The notes beneath the pieces were generated by a model. That model was not told the origin of the DNA and did no database searches. It worked only from the letters and a program-made list of their open reading frames with translations. Positions 43,328 to 52,255 of a stretch of DNA of 64,000 nucleotides are shown piece by piece. Origin of the DNA: Thermococcus sp. (lineage in GTDB: Archaea; Methanobacteriota_B; Thermococci; Thermococcales; Thermococcaceae). Where the stretch lies: positions 1-64,000 of the forward strand of contig NZ_JALVAO010000032.1 of assembly GCF_027011145.1 (NCBI RefSeq). The letters are read 5' to 3'. The stretch's first letter is position 1. Every line of letters begins with the position of its first letter. The position numbers and the translations under genes are program-made.

Positions 43328-43825
43328 ATGAGCAAGAAGATTTTCCTTGACTATAAGCGCTGTATCGGATGTAAGGCCTGTGAAGTGGCCTGTGAAATGA
43401 CCCACGGTGAGGCAAGAATAAAGGTCTTCGAGTTCCCCGACCTCTTCACTGTCCCCTTCAACTGCCGCCACTGTGAGAAGGCACCGTGTATGAACGTCTG
43501 TCCGACCGGAGCTCTCTTCAGGGACGAGGATGGAGCCGTTGCCTTCGACCCGCTCAAGTGTATCGGCTGTCTCATGTGTGCCGTTGCTTGTCCCTTTGGA
43601 ATTCCGAAGCTCGACGAGGAGAACAAGATTATGGACAAGTGTGATCTCTGTGCCGACAGGAGAGCTGAGGGCCTTCTCCCGGCGTGTGTATCAGCATGCC
43701 CAACCGAGGCCCTTAAGTTCGGCGAGATAAACGAAATCCTCTGGAACAGAGAAGGGAAGATAGTCGCCAACCTGAAGAGCTCTGCCGAGAAGGGAGAGGG
43801 CGAGAAGGCCTACATCGTCCTCTGA
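43328..43825 (+). CDS. Four-cluster ferredoxin subunit (FdhB/HycB-like)
   Basis: A 165-residue electron-transfer subunit with four Cys motifs in order: CIGCKACEVAC, CRHCEKAPCMNVCP, CIGCLMCAVACP and CDLC...CVSACP. These are enough for four 4Fe-4S clusters, as in HycB and FdhB-type proteins. It would pass electrons from the molybdopterin subunit to the hydrogenase. ATG 43328 is used, behind GAGGTGGTTGGA, ten bases after the previous stop; an in-frame start at 43286 would overlap without a ribosome site. It is soluble, probably docked on the cytoplasmic side of the membrane. Confidence 0.92.
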   Translation: MSKKIFLDYKRCIGCKACEVACEMTHGEARIKVFEFPDLFTVPFNCRHCEKAPCMNVCPTGALFRDEDGAVAFDPLKCIGCLMCAVACPFGIPKLDEENKIMDKCDLCADRRAEGLLPACVSACPTEALKFGEINEILWNREGKIVANLKSSAEKGEGEKAYIVL

Positions 43826-43876
43826 CCTTATTTTTTGCGAAGGAAACCGAGGGTTAAAAACCAAGGGGTGATGGTG

Positions 43877-45256
43877 ATGATTGAACTGGTGTTGATTTCA
43901 GCGCTCCTCCCGTTCCTGCTCCTGGCACTCTGGAAGCTCGAGGGAAAGACTGCTGACATCATATCGGGCTCAATACTCGGTATCTCACTTATCCTCAATG
44001 GAATCGCTGTCTACGATTTCTTCTCAAACGGTTCTGAAAAGGTCTATCACACGACCTACGTTGTAACGACCAACCTTGGGGAGGTCTTTGGGGTAACCTT
44101 TGATACGGCCTCGGCACTTATGGGAATAGTTTCAATACTCATAGCGTTTCTCATGGTGATTTACGCAAGCAGGTTCCTTGAGTCAAACAGGGGGAAGTTC
44201 TACGCACTCTTTGGCCTCCTGACTGGTGCGAGCATGGTCTTTATCTATTCAATCAACCTCGTCCAGTTTGCCATAGCCCTCGAGCTGATGGCCATTGCGA
44301 TGCTCTGCCTCGTCGAGCTGGGCGGTGCAAAGATGGATGCCCTCAAGGCCTTTCTCGTTCTTAACGTTGGTGTTTTCCTCATACTCGGTGCAGTTCTTGT
44401 TCTCGGGAACGGTCAGGACCTCACGAAGACCACTTATGACAGCACAGCATTTCTCCTGCTGATTTTCGCGGCATTCATGATGAGCTCCCAGTTCCCGTTC
44501 TATTCATGGCTTCCCGACTCAACCGCTTCCCCGATTCCAGCGAGTGCCTACGTCCATTCGGCTTCGGTAGTTCCGCTCGGTGCTTATATGCTCTTTAGGG
44601 TTATCCAGTACATGAAACCGAACGACCAGTACTTCTGGCTCCTTGGGAGTCTGACCGTTGCCCTGATAATCCTAATGATGATTTACTACCCGCTCCAGCG
44701 CGATGCCAAGAGATTGATAGCTTATTCAACCATAGCACAGACGGGCGTTGCCTACATAACCCTTGCTTACGCCCTACTCGGCCACGTTGCTGGGATACAG
44801 ATAGCCCTCTACCAGGTCGTCAACCACGCCGTTGTTAAAGCGCTCGCCTTCGCCTCCGTTGGAGGTCTTGCGATTGCATACGGTACAACTGACCTCAAGC
44901 TCATCAAAGGAATGAGAAAAAGCGTCCCGTGGACGAGCATAGCCTGGTTCATGAGCTTCCTCGGTTTGGCTGGCGTTCTTCCGCTCGGTCTGTTCTTCAG
45001 CAAGGCCTTCACCATAATGAGCACCAGACATGCAAAGGGCATAGCTTCGTGGCTCTTCCCGGGCGTTGTCCTCATTGACGCGGCCATATTCCTCATAGTG
45101 GTTCTCCTGTGGTTCAAGGAGACTTTCTTCGGAGAGGGAGAGGCCAAGAGTGAACCAAAGGTCCTCGTTGCAGTCTTCATAGCTCTCATAATCGTCGGCA
45201 TAATAATGCCATGGGTGAGCCTCGACGTTGTGATGAAGATAAGCTTCGCGGGGTGA
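43877..45256 (+). CDS. Antiporter-like membrane subunit (NuoN/HyfF-like)
   Basis: A proton/sodium-antiporter-like subunit of the complex I type, 459 residues with about 13-14 membrane helices. The helix pattern and LQFAIALELMAIAM, STASPIPASAYVHSAS (a conserved His/Ser loop) and the HVAGIQIALYQVVNHAVVKALAF segment with the conserved His and Lys are typical. It probably moves ions coupled to H2 release. ATG 43877 lies behind GGTGATGGTG. A GTTn3AAC match (43853-43861) sits just upstream but has no TATA box after it. The next subunit starts six bases after the stop. Confidence 0.9.
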   Translation: MIELVLISALLPFLLLALWKLEGKTADIISGSILGISLILNGIAVYDFFSNGSEKVYHTTYVVTTNLGEVFGVTFDTASALMGIVSILIAFLMVIYASRFLESNRGKFYALFGLLTGASMVFIYSINLVQFAIALELMAIAMLCLVELGGAKMDALKAFLVLNVGVFLILGAVLVLGNGQDLTKTTYDSTAFLLLIFAAFMMSSQFPFYSWLPDSTASPIPASAYVHSASVVPLGAYMLFRVIQYMKPNDQYFWLLGSLTVALIILMMIYYPLQRDAKRLIAYSTIAQTGVAYITLAYALLGHVAGIQIALYQVVNHAVVKALAFASVGGLAIAYGTTDLKLIKGMRKSVPWTSIAWFMSFLGLAGVLPLGLFFSKAFTIMSTRHAKGIASWLFPGVVLIDAAIFLIVVLLWFKETFFGEGEAKSEPKVLVAVFIALIIVGIIMPWVSLDVVMKISFAG

Positions 45257-45262
45257 TGGGAA

Positions 45263-47251
45263 ATGATACTTGAATACGCGATTGGAGCTTTCATCCTCGG
45301 TGGCCTCGTCGGTCTGATTAGGGACTACAAGGCTACCGTTAAGGCCTCAAGCTTCATGGCTTTCCTCGGTTCGCTGGCACTCCTCTGGCAGGTTTACTAC
45401 GTCTACACAAACGGTCCAGTTACTGGAAGCCTCTTTGGAATCCCCGTCAGGATTGACAATCTCTCGATAGTCTTCCTGCTCATAATAGGCCTTGTCGGTG
45501 TTGCATCATCCCTCTTTGCAATCAACTACATGGAGATGTTTGAAAACGTCGGCAAGGGCTGGGTCTATGCCGTCGCATACAACACCTTCTTGGCGAGTAT
45601 GGCCCTTGTTGTTACCGTTGACAGCATGGAGTACTTCGTGATGAGCTGGGAACTCATGACACTCAGCTCCTTCATACTCGTCTTCTTCAGCGAAAAGCTC
45701 AGGGACGTTGATGCGAGCGTTAAGTACTACATCACCATGCACTTCCTCGACACAATACCGCTCTTCCTCGCCCTTGGAACAGCCTATTCGCTCGTCGGAA
45801 GCTTCGATAAGCTGACCTTTGAGAACATAGCGAACGCGATGGCAAACGCTCCCTTCCACACCAAGGCGGTTTTCGGTGGCCTGCTCATGATAGCCTTCAT
45901 GACGAAGTCAGGCATGATACCCTTCCAGTTCTGGGTTGCCGAGACCTACCGCGCGGCACCAACCAGCGTTTCCGCGGTCATGGCCGGAGCAATGGAGAAG
46001 GTTGCCCTCTACGGCCTCATAGCCCTAATCTGGAGAATCGTTGGAACGAGCTACTCACTCGGGCTCTTCGTTGCCGTGATAGGTGCTATAACCCTCACCG
46101 TTGGAACCCTCTATGCCCTCCGCGAGACGAACGCCAAGAGGCTACTCGCCTACCACTCGATAGGTCAGATGGGCTATATCTGGCTCGGCATCGGAATAGG
46201 CATGGCCCTCATTCCAAAGGGAGGATTCCTCGCTGCGGTTGGAGCCCTCGGTGCCTTTGCGGGACTCTTCCACGCCCTCAACCACGCGATTTTCAAGGCC
46301 TCACTCTTCCTCTCGGCTGGAGCCGTCGAGTACAGGACGGGAACGGTGGACCTTGACGAACTCGGTGGCCTTGGTAAGACCATGAAGGTAACGGCCCTCG
46401 CGGCGCTCTTCGCTTCCCTCGCGATAAGCGGTGTCCCGCCTTTCAACGGATTCCTGAGCAAGTGGCTTATCTACGTTTCCGGTTACTACTCCCACAGCTA
46501 CGTCCTTGCCCTTGGAGCCGTCTTGGCCGCTTTCATAAGCGCGGCGACGCTCGCTTCCTTCGTCAAGTTCTATGGAACTCAGTTCGGCGGTAAGATGAAG
46601 CGCTACGATGTTGAGGAGGCCCCAGCCGGAATGCTCGCCGGCCAGTGGATTCTCGCCGGTTTAACGCTCCTCATAGGTGTCTTCCCGGGAACCGTGACCG
46701 GAATACTCAACGTCTTCAACGCCCCGATAGATACGAACCTCTACAAGATTGGCTTTAAGTCGGTGTTCTTCTCCCCGGTGCTCTTCGTGATAGTGCTCGG
46801 AATCCTGACCTTTGGGCTCTACCTCGTCTTCAAGCCGGAGTACAAGGAAGCCAAGCCATGGGACTGCGGTTCGACCCAGATAGACGAGGACGAGTACAGG
46901 ATAAACGCCGAGGGTTACTACATCAAGTACGAGGAGAAGATTGGCTCGTTCTACCGCCTCGGTGACTGGTTCTACAGCGTTGGCGCTGGAATAATACACT
47001 ACATTGTCAGGGCATACCTCTGGATGGCCAGCTACTTCACGAAGATAGTGGACACACCGTACACAAAGGTTGAGAGCCTCGACGACCTCCGCGAAAGGGA
47101 AATCATGCACATCGACGAGGAGGTCTTCAAGCCACTCATAAGGTTCCTCAACATAGCCAGGGACGTTCTGCCGGGGATAAGGCTCGGAACCTTCATAGTC
47201 ATAGCCCTGATTGTTGTCGGGGCCATCGTGGGACTGCTGATAGCCATGTGA
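45263..47251 (+). CDS. Antiporter-like membrane subunit (NuoL/HyfB-like)
   Basis: The larger ion-translocating subunit, 662 residues with about 15-16 helices. It has the NuoL family pattern: EYFVMSWELMTLSSFIL with the key Glu, KSGMIPFQFWVAETYRAAPTSVSAVMAG, and LFHALNHAIFKASLFLSAG with the paired His and Lys. The C-terminal third carries a polar region (DCGSTQIDEDEYRINAEGYY) and a last membrane helix. Together with the preceding gene this gives two antiporter modules, unlike the Mbh-type Thermococcus hydrogenases that use separate Mrp-like small subunits. ATG 45263 follows GGTGATGGGAA. Confidence 0.92.
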   Translation: MILEYAIGAFILGGLVGLIRDYKATVKASSFMAFLGSLALLWQVYYVYTNGPVTGSLFGIPVRIDNLSIVFLLIIGLVGVASSLFAINYMEMFENVGKGWVYAVAYNTFLASMALVVTVDSMEYFVMSWELMTLSSFILVFFSEKLRDVDASVKYYITMHFLDTIPLFLALGTAYSLVGSFDKLTFENIANAMANAPFHTKAVFGGLLMIAFMTKSGMIPFQFWVAETYRAAPTSVSAVMAGAMEKVALYGLIALIWRIVGTSYSLGLFVAVIGAITLTVGTLYALRETNAKRLLAYHSIGQMGYIWLGIGIGMALIPKGGFLAAVGALGAFAGLFHALNHAIFKASLFLSAGAVEYRTGTVDLDELGGLGKTMKVTALAALFASLAISGVPPFNGFLSKWLIYVSGYYSHSYVLALGAVLAAFISAATLASFVKFYGTQFGGKMKRYDVEEAPAGMLAGQWILAGLTLLIGVFPGTVTGILNVFNAPIDTNLYKIGFKSVFFSPVLFVIVLGILTFGLYLVFKPEYKEAKPWDCGSTQIDEDEYRINAEGYYIKYEEKIGSFYRLGDWFYSVGAGIIHYIVRAYLWMASYFTKIVDTPYTKVESLDDLREREIMHIDEEVFKPLIRFLNIARDVLPGIRLGTFIVIALIVVGAIVGLLIAM

Positions 47252-47261
47252 GGTGATGAAA

Positions 47262-48179
47262 ATGGAGACGACGGCCAAGCTTGCCTTCAGCTTTATCGGA
47301 GTGCTCCTGACTTTCCTCCTGCCCCCTTACCTTGATGGAATAGCCAGAAGGGTAAAGGCGAGGCTCCAGTACAGGCGCGGGCCACCGCTTATGCAGACGT
47401 GGTACGACCTCAACAAGCTCTTCAACCTTCCATCGGTCAAGCCGACAAAGAGCGCCCTCTTCACATGGGCGCCTTTCCTGGCCCTGGCCTCTGCAGTAAT
47501 CGGAGCCCTACTCCTTCCCTACGGTAACGTCGTGCCGATAAACGTGGGATTCAACCTAGTCGTGTTCTTCTACGTAATCCTGATGGTCAGCGTATTCCTG
47601 ATGCTCGCGGGACTGAGCGTCCAGAACGCATTCAGCCACCTCGGTTCGGCAAGAGAGATGCAGATAATCCTCACTGTTGAGCCACTCATTGCGATACTCT
47701 ACGGAGTCTTGGCCTACAACGCCGGTTCCCTCAACATAGCGGACATCATAGCCAACCTCCACCTGACGCCTTCACTCGTGATGACCTACGTCCTCCTGGC
47801 TTACGCCCTCTACGTCGAGAGCGGCTTCGTGCCCTTCGACATAGCCGAGGCGGAGCAGGAGGTTATCGGCGGTCCCCTCAGCGAGTACAGCGGAAGGCTC
47901 CTCGGAGTCTTCTACTACGCCATCTACATCAAGCGCTTCGCACTGCTGTGGTTCTTCGTCAGCCTGCTCGTCCTCCCGTGGGTGGGCCCGATAAACACAA
48001 CTCTCAAAGCGGCCGAGGTGCTCGCGGTACAGTTCCTGCTGACGATAGCTTTATACCCTGTTATAGCCTCACTTGAAGCCACGAACGCAAGGCTCAGAAT
48101 TGACCACGTGGTTAAGATGAACACGAGGGCGTTCTTCGCCGGTGTGATTATACTCGCAATGGCATTCATGGGGTGGTGA
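47262..48179 (+). CDS. Membrane anchor subunit (NuoH/HyfC/HycD-like)
   Basis: The quinone-chamber-like anchor that joins the hydrogenase arm to the membrane arm, 305 residues with about 8 helices. It has family landmarks YRRGPPLMQTWYDLNKLF, then the conserved acidic stretch VESGFVPFDIAEAEQEVIGG, and the SEYSGRLLGVFYYAIYIKRF segment. ATG 47262 is chosen because GGTGATGAAA precedes it; GTG and ATG codons at 47253-47258 lack correct spacing. The following large-subunit gene begins two bases after its stop, so the products are made together. Confidence 0.93.
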   Translation: METTAKLAFSFIGVLLTFLLPPYLDGIARRVKARLQYRRGPPLMQTWYDLNKLFNLPSVKPTKSALFTWAPFLALASAVIGALLLPYGNVVPINVGFNLVVFFYVILMVSVFLMLAGLSVQNAFSHLGSAREMQIILTVEPLIAILYGVLAYNAGSLNIADIIANLHLTPSLVMTYVLLAYALYVESGFVPFDIAEAEQEVIGGPLSEYSGRLLGVFYYAIYIKRFALLWFFVSLLVLPWVGPINTTLKAAEVLAVQFLLTIALYPVIASLEATNARLRIDHVVKMNTRAFFAGVIILAMAFMGW

Positions 48180-48181
48180 AT

Positions 48182-49981
48182 ATGGTAACGACAAAGGATT
48201 TGGAGGCTCACTTCGAGTTTGAGTGCAGGGCCTGTGAAAAGGGCCAGTGCAGGAAGGCGGACGTTAACGTCATACTCTCTGAGAGAAAGGGTCTGAAGGA
48301 GTTTTATGAGGCCTTTAAGGAACACATAAGGGAATGCAAGAGAATGACCTATGGTCAGTACCAGTTCGTCATAGACAGGGAGGTTCTTCCGGAGGCAGTA
48401 CTCTGGTGGCACAACCACCCAGAGTTCAAGGAGACTCACCTCTCCACTGCTGTGGGAACCGATGAGAGGCCACTCAACGGACAGTTCGTCTACATGCCGT
48501 TCCTTAACGTTCAGGTCGAGTTTGCCAACGAGCCCGAGAACTACTATGTGTTCCTCAGGGCATACCTCCCGGCGGACGACCCGAGCTTCCCGAGTGTGGC
48601 TCAGAAACTCCCGGCGGCGCTCTGGATAGAGAGGGAGGTCAAGGACTTACTCGGCTTCAACCCTGTTGGTCACCCTGACCCGAGGAGACTGATTCTCCCC
48701 GAGGACTGGCCCGAGGGCCTTTACCCCCTCAGAAAGGACATGGACTACAGGCACTCACCGATGGCCGAGCCGAAGGTTGAGTTCAAGGAGAAACCCGAGG
48801 GAACAACCCTCGTCCCTATGGGACCGGCTCATATGGGTATCGAGGAGCCGGCCCACTTCAGGCTATTCGTGAAGGGTGAGACCATAGTTGACGTTGACTA
48901 CCGCGGTTTCTACTCCCACCGTGGAATAGAAAAGACGGGAGAGGGCAGGCTAACCTACAACCAGGTGCTCTTCCTGGCTGAGAGAATATGTGGAATCTGT
49001 GGCTACCAGCACTCCGTCAGCTACGCCATGGCCGTTGAGAGGTTAGCCGATGTGGAAATCCCCGACAGGGCGCGCTACATAAGAACACTGCTCCTCGAGC
49101 TTGAGAGGATTCACAACCACCTCCTCTGGGTGGGAATAGCCGCGCACCTCGTCGGCTACGATACCGGTTTCATGCACGCGTGGCGTATCAGGGAGCCGGT
49201 CATGTGGCTTGTCGAAAGGCTGACCGGAAACAGGAAGCAGTACGGTATGAACATCGTTGGTGGAGTTAGGAGGGACATCCTCGACTACAGAAAAGAGGAG
49301 ATACTGAAGGTCGTCAAGCAGATACGTGAAGAGACCAAGAAGTTCCTCGACATAGCGCTCAACACCAACACATTCATCAAGCGTGCAGAGGGAGTCGGTA
49401 TACTGCCCTACAAGGTTGCGAAGGCCTACTCCGTCCTTGGACCGACTGCTCGCGCCAGCGGAAGAAGAATTGACACGAGAAAGGACCAGGCAGTCAAAAC
49501 CGCCACAGCCTACAACGAGGTCGACTTCAAGGTTCCTGTTTACAAGGAGGGTGACGTTTTAGCTAGAGTCCTCGTAAGAATGGACGAGCTCTTTGAGAGC
49601 CTCTGGATAGTGGAGCAACTAATAGACCAGATGCCCGGCGGAGACATAATGGTTCCAATAGGTGATTTACCCGAGTATGAAGAAGCTTTAGGCTTCACAG
49701 AGGCCCACCGCGGTGAGGTTGTTCACTACGTCATGACGGGCGAGAAGAACAAGGTCTACCGCTGGAAGGTTCGTGCTCCGACCTACAACAACTTACCGGC
49801 AGTTCCAGAGATGCTCAAGGGCTACCACGTTGCCGATGCACCGCTCATCATAGCGAGCATAGACCCGTGCTACTCTTGTACCGAGAGGGTTCAGTTCGTT
49901 GACATCGAAACAGGTAAGGTGAAGGTTCTTACCGAGGCGGAGTTCAACGAGCTGTCAATCAAGTATAAGGGGGTGTTCTGA
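48182..49981 (+). CDS. [NiFe] hydrogenase large subunit, group 4, NuoC-NuoD fusion
   Basis: The catalytic H2-forming subunit. The 599-residue protein joins a NuoC-like part (residues about 90-180, ending REVKDLLGFNPVGHPD) to a NuoD-like catalytic part. Nickel ligands are ERICGICGYQH and DPCYSC near the end. Beyond DPCYSCTER lie about 30 more residues, a removable tail of the HycE kind that needs a protease. The N-terminus has an unusual CRACEKGQC cluster. ATG 48182 follows GGTGGTGAAT. This HycE/HyfG-like fusion sets the complex apart from Mbh-type enzymes, where NuoC and NuoD parts are separate genes. Confidence 0.95.
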   Translation: MVTTKDLEAHFEFECRACEKGQCRKADVNVILSERKGLKEFYEAFKEHIRECKRMTYGQYQFVIDREVLPEAVLWWHNHPEFKETHLSTAVGTDERPLNGQFVYMPFLNVQVEFANEPENYYVFLRAYLPADDPSFPSVAQKLPAALWIEREVKDLLGFNPVGHPDPRRLILPEDWPEGLYPLRKDMDYRHSPMAEPKVEFKEKPEGTTLVPMGPAHMGIEEPAHFRLFVKGETIVDVDYRGFYSHRGIEKTGEGRLTYNQVLFLAERICGICGYQHSVSYAMAVERLADVEIPDRARYIRTLLLELERIHNHLLWVGIAAHLVGYDTGFMHAWRIREPVMWLVERLTGNRKQYGMNIVGGVRRDILDYRKEEILKVVKQIREETKKFLDIALNTNTFIKRAEGVGILPYKVAKAYSVLGPTARASGRRIDTRKDQAVKTATAYNEVDFKVPVYKEGDVLARVLVRMDELFESLWIVEQLIDQMPGGDIMVPIGDLPEYEEALGFTEAHRGEVVHYVMTGEKNKVYRWKVRAPTYNNLPAVPEMLKGYHVADAPLIIASIDPCYSCTERVQFVDIETGKVKVLTEAEFNELSIKYKGVF

Positions 49982-50610
49982 TGGCCGAGAGCCTCTCATA
50001 CACCGAAAAGCTCAAGAAGTGGAACCGCTTCGAGGCCGAAAAGTTCAGCAAGAAGGCCCCTGTTACCACCCCCTATCCCTTTATTGATATCGAGAAGCCA
50101 CCCGAGTACAGGGGAATACCCCACATCAACCCCGAGAAGTGCATAGGCTGTGGGGCCTGCGTCAATGCCTGCCCGCCCGATGCACTCATAATGGAGTGGG
50201 ACAAGGAGCACGGCGTGAAAAGGCTCACCTACAACGCCGCAAGATGTATCAGGTGTGCCCGCTGTATAGAGGTCTGCCCGACGGGAGCAATGGAGCCCAC
50301 AACAAGGTTCGAGATAGCAACTGACAACAAAGAGGATTTGGTCGAGGTCGTCGAGCACAAGTTAGCTTACTGCGAGGAGTGTGGTGAATACCTTGACTTC
50401 ACCGAGAGGCAGATAGAGTACGTAAGGAACATCCTCCCGAAGGAAATATTCGACATGTACGCCCTTGAGGATAGAATAAAGCTCACGCAGGAGGAGAAGA
50501 TGCGCAGAACGGTCGTTAAGCTCAGGGAAACTGAGGGCAACGTGTATCCGGCCTTTGTTCTCGTGGAGAAGCCCAGGAAATCCCCCAAGAAGAAAGGGGG
50601 TGAGGAGTGA
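49981..50610 (+). CDS. Ferredoxin-like subunit (NuoI/HycF-like)
   Basis: A 209-residue iron-sulfur subunit with two 4Fe-4S motifs, CIGCGACVNACPP and CIRCARCIEVCPTG (residues about 49-100), plus a later CEECGEYLD pair that may bind another metal. It carries electrons between the four-cluster subunit and the hydrogenase small subunit. The ATG overlaps the previous stop (TGATG), which couples the translation of the two. A basic C-terminal tail (KPRKSPKKKGG) follows. The next gene overlaps its stop in the same way. Confidence 0.93.
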   Translation: MAESLSYTEKLKKWNRFEAEKFSKKAPVTTPYPFIDIEKPPEYRGIPHINPEKCIGCGACVNACPPDALIMEWDKEHGVKRLTYNAARCIRCARCIEVCPTGAMEPTTRFEIATDNKEDLVEVVEHKLAYCEECGEYLDFTERQIEYVRNILPKEIFDMYALEDRIKLTQEEKMRRTVVKLRETEGNVYPAFVLVEKPRKSPKKKGGEE

Positions 50611-51443
50611 TGGGGAAGCAGAGGCTTAAGTCCGTCTGGGTCTATCACGTTGATGCCGGTTCATGTAACGGCTGTGACATCGAGGTTCTCGACGTGCTCA
50701 GTCCCTACTATGACCTCGAGAGGTTGGGTATTAAAGTCGTTCCAAATCCAAGGCACGCAGATGTCCTCTTCATAACTGGGCCCCTAACGAGACAGACGAG
50801 GATAATGATTAGAAAGGCCTATGAGGCCATGCCTCCAAAGCCGAGGATAGTGGTTGCCATAGGAACCTGCGCCTCAAGCGGTGGAATCTTTTACAACAGC
50901 TACGCCCTTTACAATACCTCACCCCAGCGCGGAAGGGACAGGCTCAGGAGCGGTGGGCCGGAGATGATAGTCCCGATAGACATGTACATCCCCGGCTGTC
51001 CTCCCAGCCCGGAGGAGATACTCTACGGTGTAGCTCAGCTTTTGGGAATAAAGGAGAAGAAAATGAAGGGTGAGTATTGGATAGCCCTTCCGCCCGGAGA
51101 GAAACCAGCTAAGGAGAACGAGGTGGAGTTCAAGATTCCGGACAGGCCGATACCTCTCCGCTACTGGCTCACACTCCGTGAAGAACTTAGAAGGGTTGTG
51201 GGCTACTACGACAGGGATGCTGTCCTTGAGGACTTCATTGAGCTCGTTGGAAAGGCCTTTGAAAGCGAGAACCCAAGGGAGAAGCTCCACGATCTCGTCA
51301 CAGGATACTTCCTCAAGGAAAAGGACTCCCGGATAAAGGTGGCCATGCGCTTCCTCGAAAACGAGTTCTGGCGCTTATACAACGAATACCGCTCCCTAGG
51401 AGAGAACATCAGGAAGAAATATCCGGTTACCGCGGGTGTCTGA
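50610..51443 (+). CDS. [NiFe] hydrogenase small subunit (NuoB/HycG-like)
   Basis: The small subunit carrying the proximal 4Fe-4S cluster. The 277-residue protein has CNGCDIEVLDVLSPYYD near the N-terminus, GTCASSGGIFYNSY in the middle and IPGCPPSPEEILYG, giving the four Cys ligands. It is longer than typical NuoB, with an extra C-terminal helical region (residues about 165-277) containing DLVTGYFLKEKDSR. ATG 50610 is used because its ribosome site GGTGAGGAG lies in the end of the previous gene. The operon order matches bacterial hyc/hyf clusters. Confidence 0.93.
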   Translation: MGKQRLKSVWVYHVDAGSCNGCDIEVLDVLSPYYDLERLGIKVVPNPRHADVLFITGPLTRQTRIMIRKAYEAMPPKPRIVVAIGTCASSGGIFYNSYALYNTSPQRGRDRLRSGGPEMIVPIDMYIPGCPPSPEEILYGVAQLLGIKEKKMKGEYWIALPPGEKPAKENEVEFKIPDRPIPLRYWLTLREELRRVVGYYDRDAVLEDFIELVGKAFESENPREKLHDLVTGYFLKEKDSRIKVAMRFLENEFWRLYNEYRSLGENIRKKYPVTAGV

Positions 51444-51444
51444 A

Positions 51445-51762
51445 GTGCCCTGGAAGCTGTATCGCTTTAAATACGAGGATTACCCGGAGTACTCCGCGAG
51501 GATTACCGGACACTACGCCGGCGACCTGCTAATCATTGAGGAGGAAGGGGAGCTCAGCGAGGAGGCAGTGAAGCTTATAAAGAAAGCCTTGGGTATCGAC
51601 GAAAAGGCTAGGGCCTTTGACATAGATGTCAGGGACGTGCTGAAGCTTCCAATCAAAGAACTGCCCGAGGAGGACAAAAAAGTCCTGCTGTCTGCCTCGG
51701 AAAAGCTGGACTCCGAAAGCAAACTCCACGTGGAGTACCGCTACCAGCCGACCTTCGATTGA
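51445..51762 (+). CDS. Small acidic protein of the hydrogenlyase operon
   Basis: I do not recognise this 105-residue protein. It is acidic and has no Cys or membrane segment; it starts with aromatic residues (PWKLYRFKYEDYPEY), followed by a mixed beta/alpha stretch ending YQPTFD. GTG 51445 is chosen from GGTG spacing; GTG 51436 would overlap the previous stop. Its place directly after the small subunit is where bacterial hyc operons carry hycH, a maturation factor, but I see no sequence similarity. It may be an assembly helper for this complex. Confidence 0.6.
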   Translation: MPWKLYRFKYEDYPEYSARITGHYAGDLLIIEEEGELSEEAVKLIKKALGIDEKARAFDIDVRDVLKLPIKELPEEDKKVLLSASEKLDSESKLHVEYRYQPTFD

Positions 51763-51802
51763 TTTTTATTTTCCTCAAAAACTTTTCTGGGGGGGTGAAG
51801 GA

Positions 51803-52255
51803 ATGGACGCCGAGACCTTGAGAAGGGCCAAGGAGGAGCTGGTTCAAAGGATAAAGGACTTCTACGGTGACAACCTGCTCTCGATAATCTTCTACGGGAG
51901 GCACCTTAAGGACCCGGGCTTTCCTGAGATAGACGTGGTCGTTGTAATCGACAAACCCTACGACCCGGTTAAGATGAACCGCGTGGCTGACTTCGTTGAG
52001 AACATAAGGGACCCGATAGAGGAGAAGTACGGCTACCACGTCTCCTTTGAGCTCTACACAAGGGAAGAGGCAGAAAACTTCCACTCCGGCTACCTTGATG
52101 TTGTTGTTAACTACGAGGTGGCCTACGACAAGGATAACTACTTCCAGAACCTCCTCAGGGACATGCTGAATCCGGAAAAGGCAATGGACTACGTTAAATA
52201 CATCAGCACGATTGAATACATCCCCGTCGAGGAAGAGGAGAGGGACGAGGAATGA
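51803..52255 (+). CDS. Degenerate nucleotidyltransferase-like protein
   Basis: A 150-residue protein with the fold pattern of small pol-beta nucleotidyltransferases: SIIFYGRHL in place of GS-x-ARG, then [10 protein letters not shown] in place of SDIDL. The Gly-Ser is Gly-Arg and the first Asp is Glu, so catalysis may be lost. It has no adjacent HEPN gene, although an intact HEPN-MNT pair lies 16 kb away. It follows the hydrogenlyase genes by 40 bases and overlaps mobA by four, so it is probably expressed with them. The function is unknown. Confidence 0.6.
   Translation: MDAETLRRAKEELVQRIKDFYGDNLLSIIFYGRHLKDPGFPEIDVVVVIDKPYDPVKMNRVADFVENIRDPIEEKYGYHVSFELYTREEAENFHSGYLDVVVNYEVAYDKDNYFQNLLRDMLNPEKAMDYVKYISTIEYIPVEEEERDEE

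Noticed and set aside
42478-43415. Leftward frames over the molybdopterin and ferredoxin genes
   Set aside because: They oppose well-conserved Fe-S motifs and have no promoter or start signal.
43853-43861. GTTn3AAC match just before the NuoN-like gene
   Set aside because: It is inside an operon with no TATA box between it and the start, so it fits neither the activating nor repressing geometry; probably chance.
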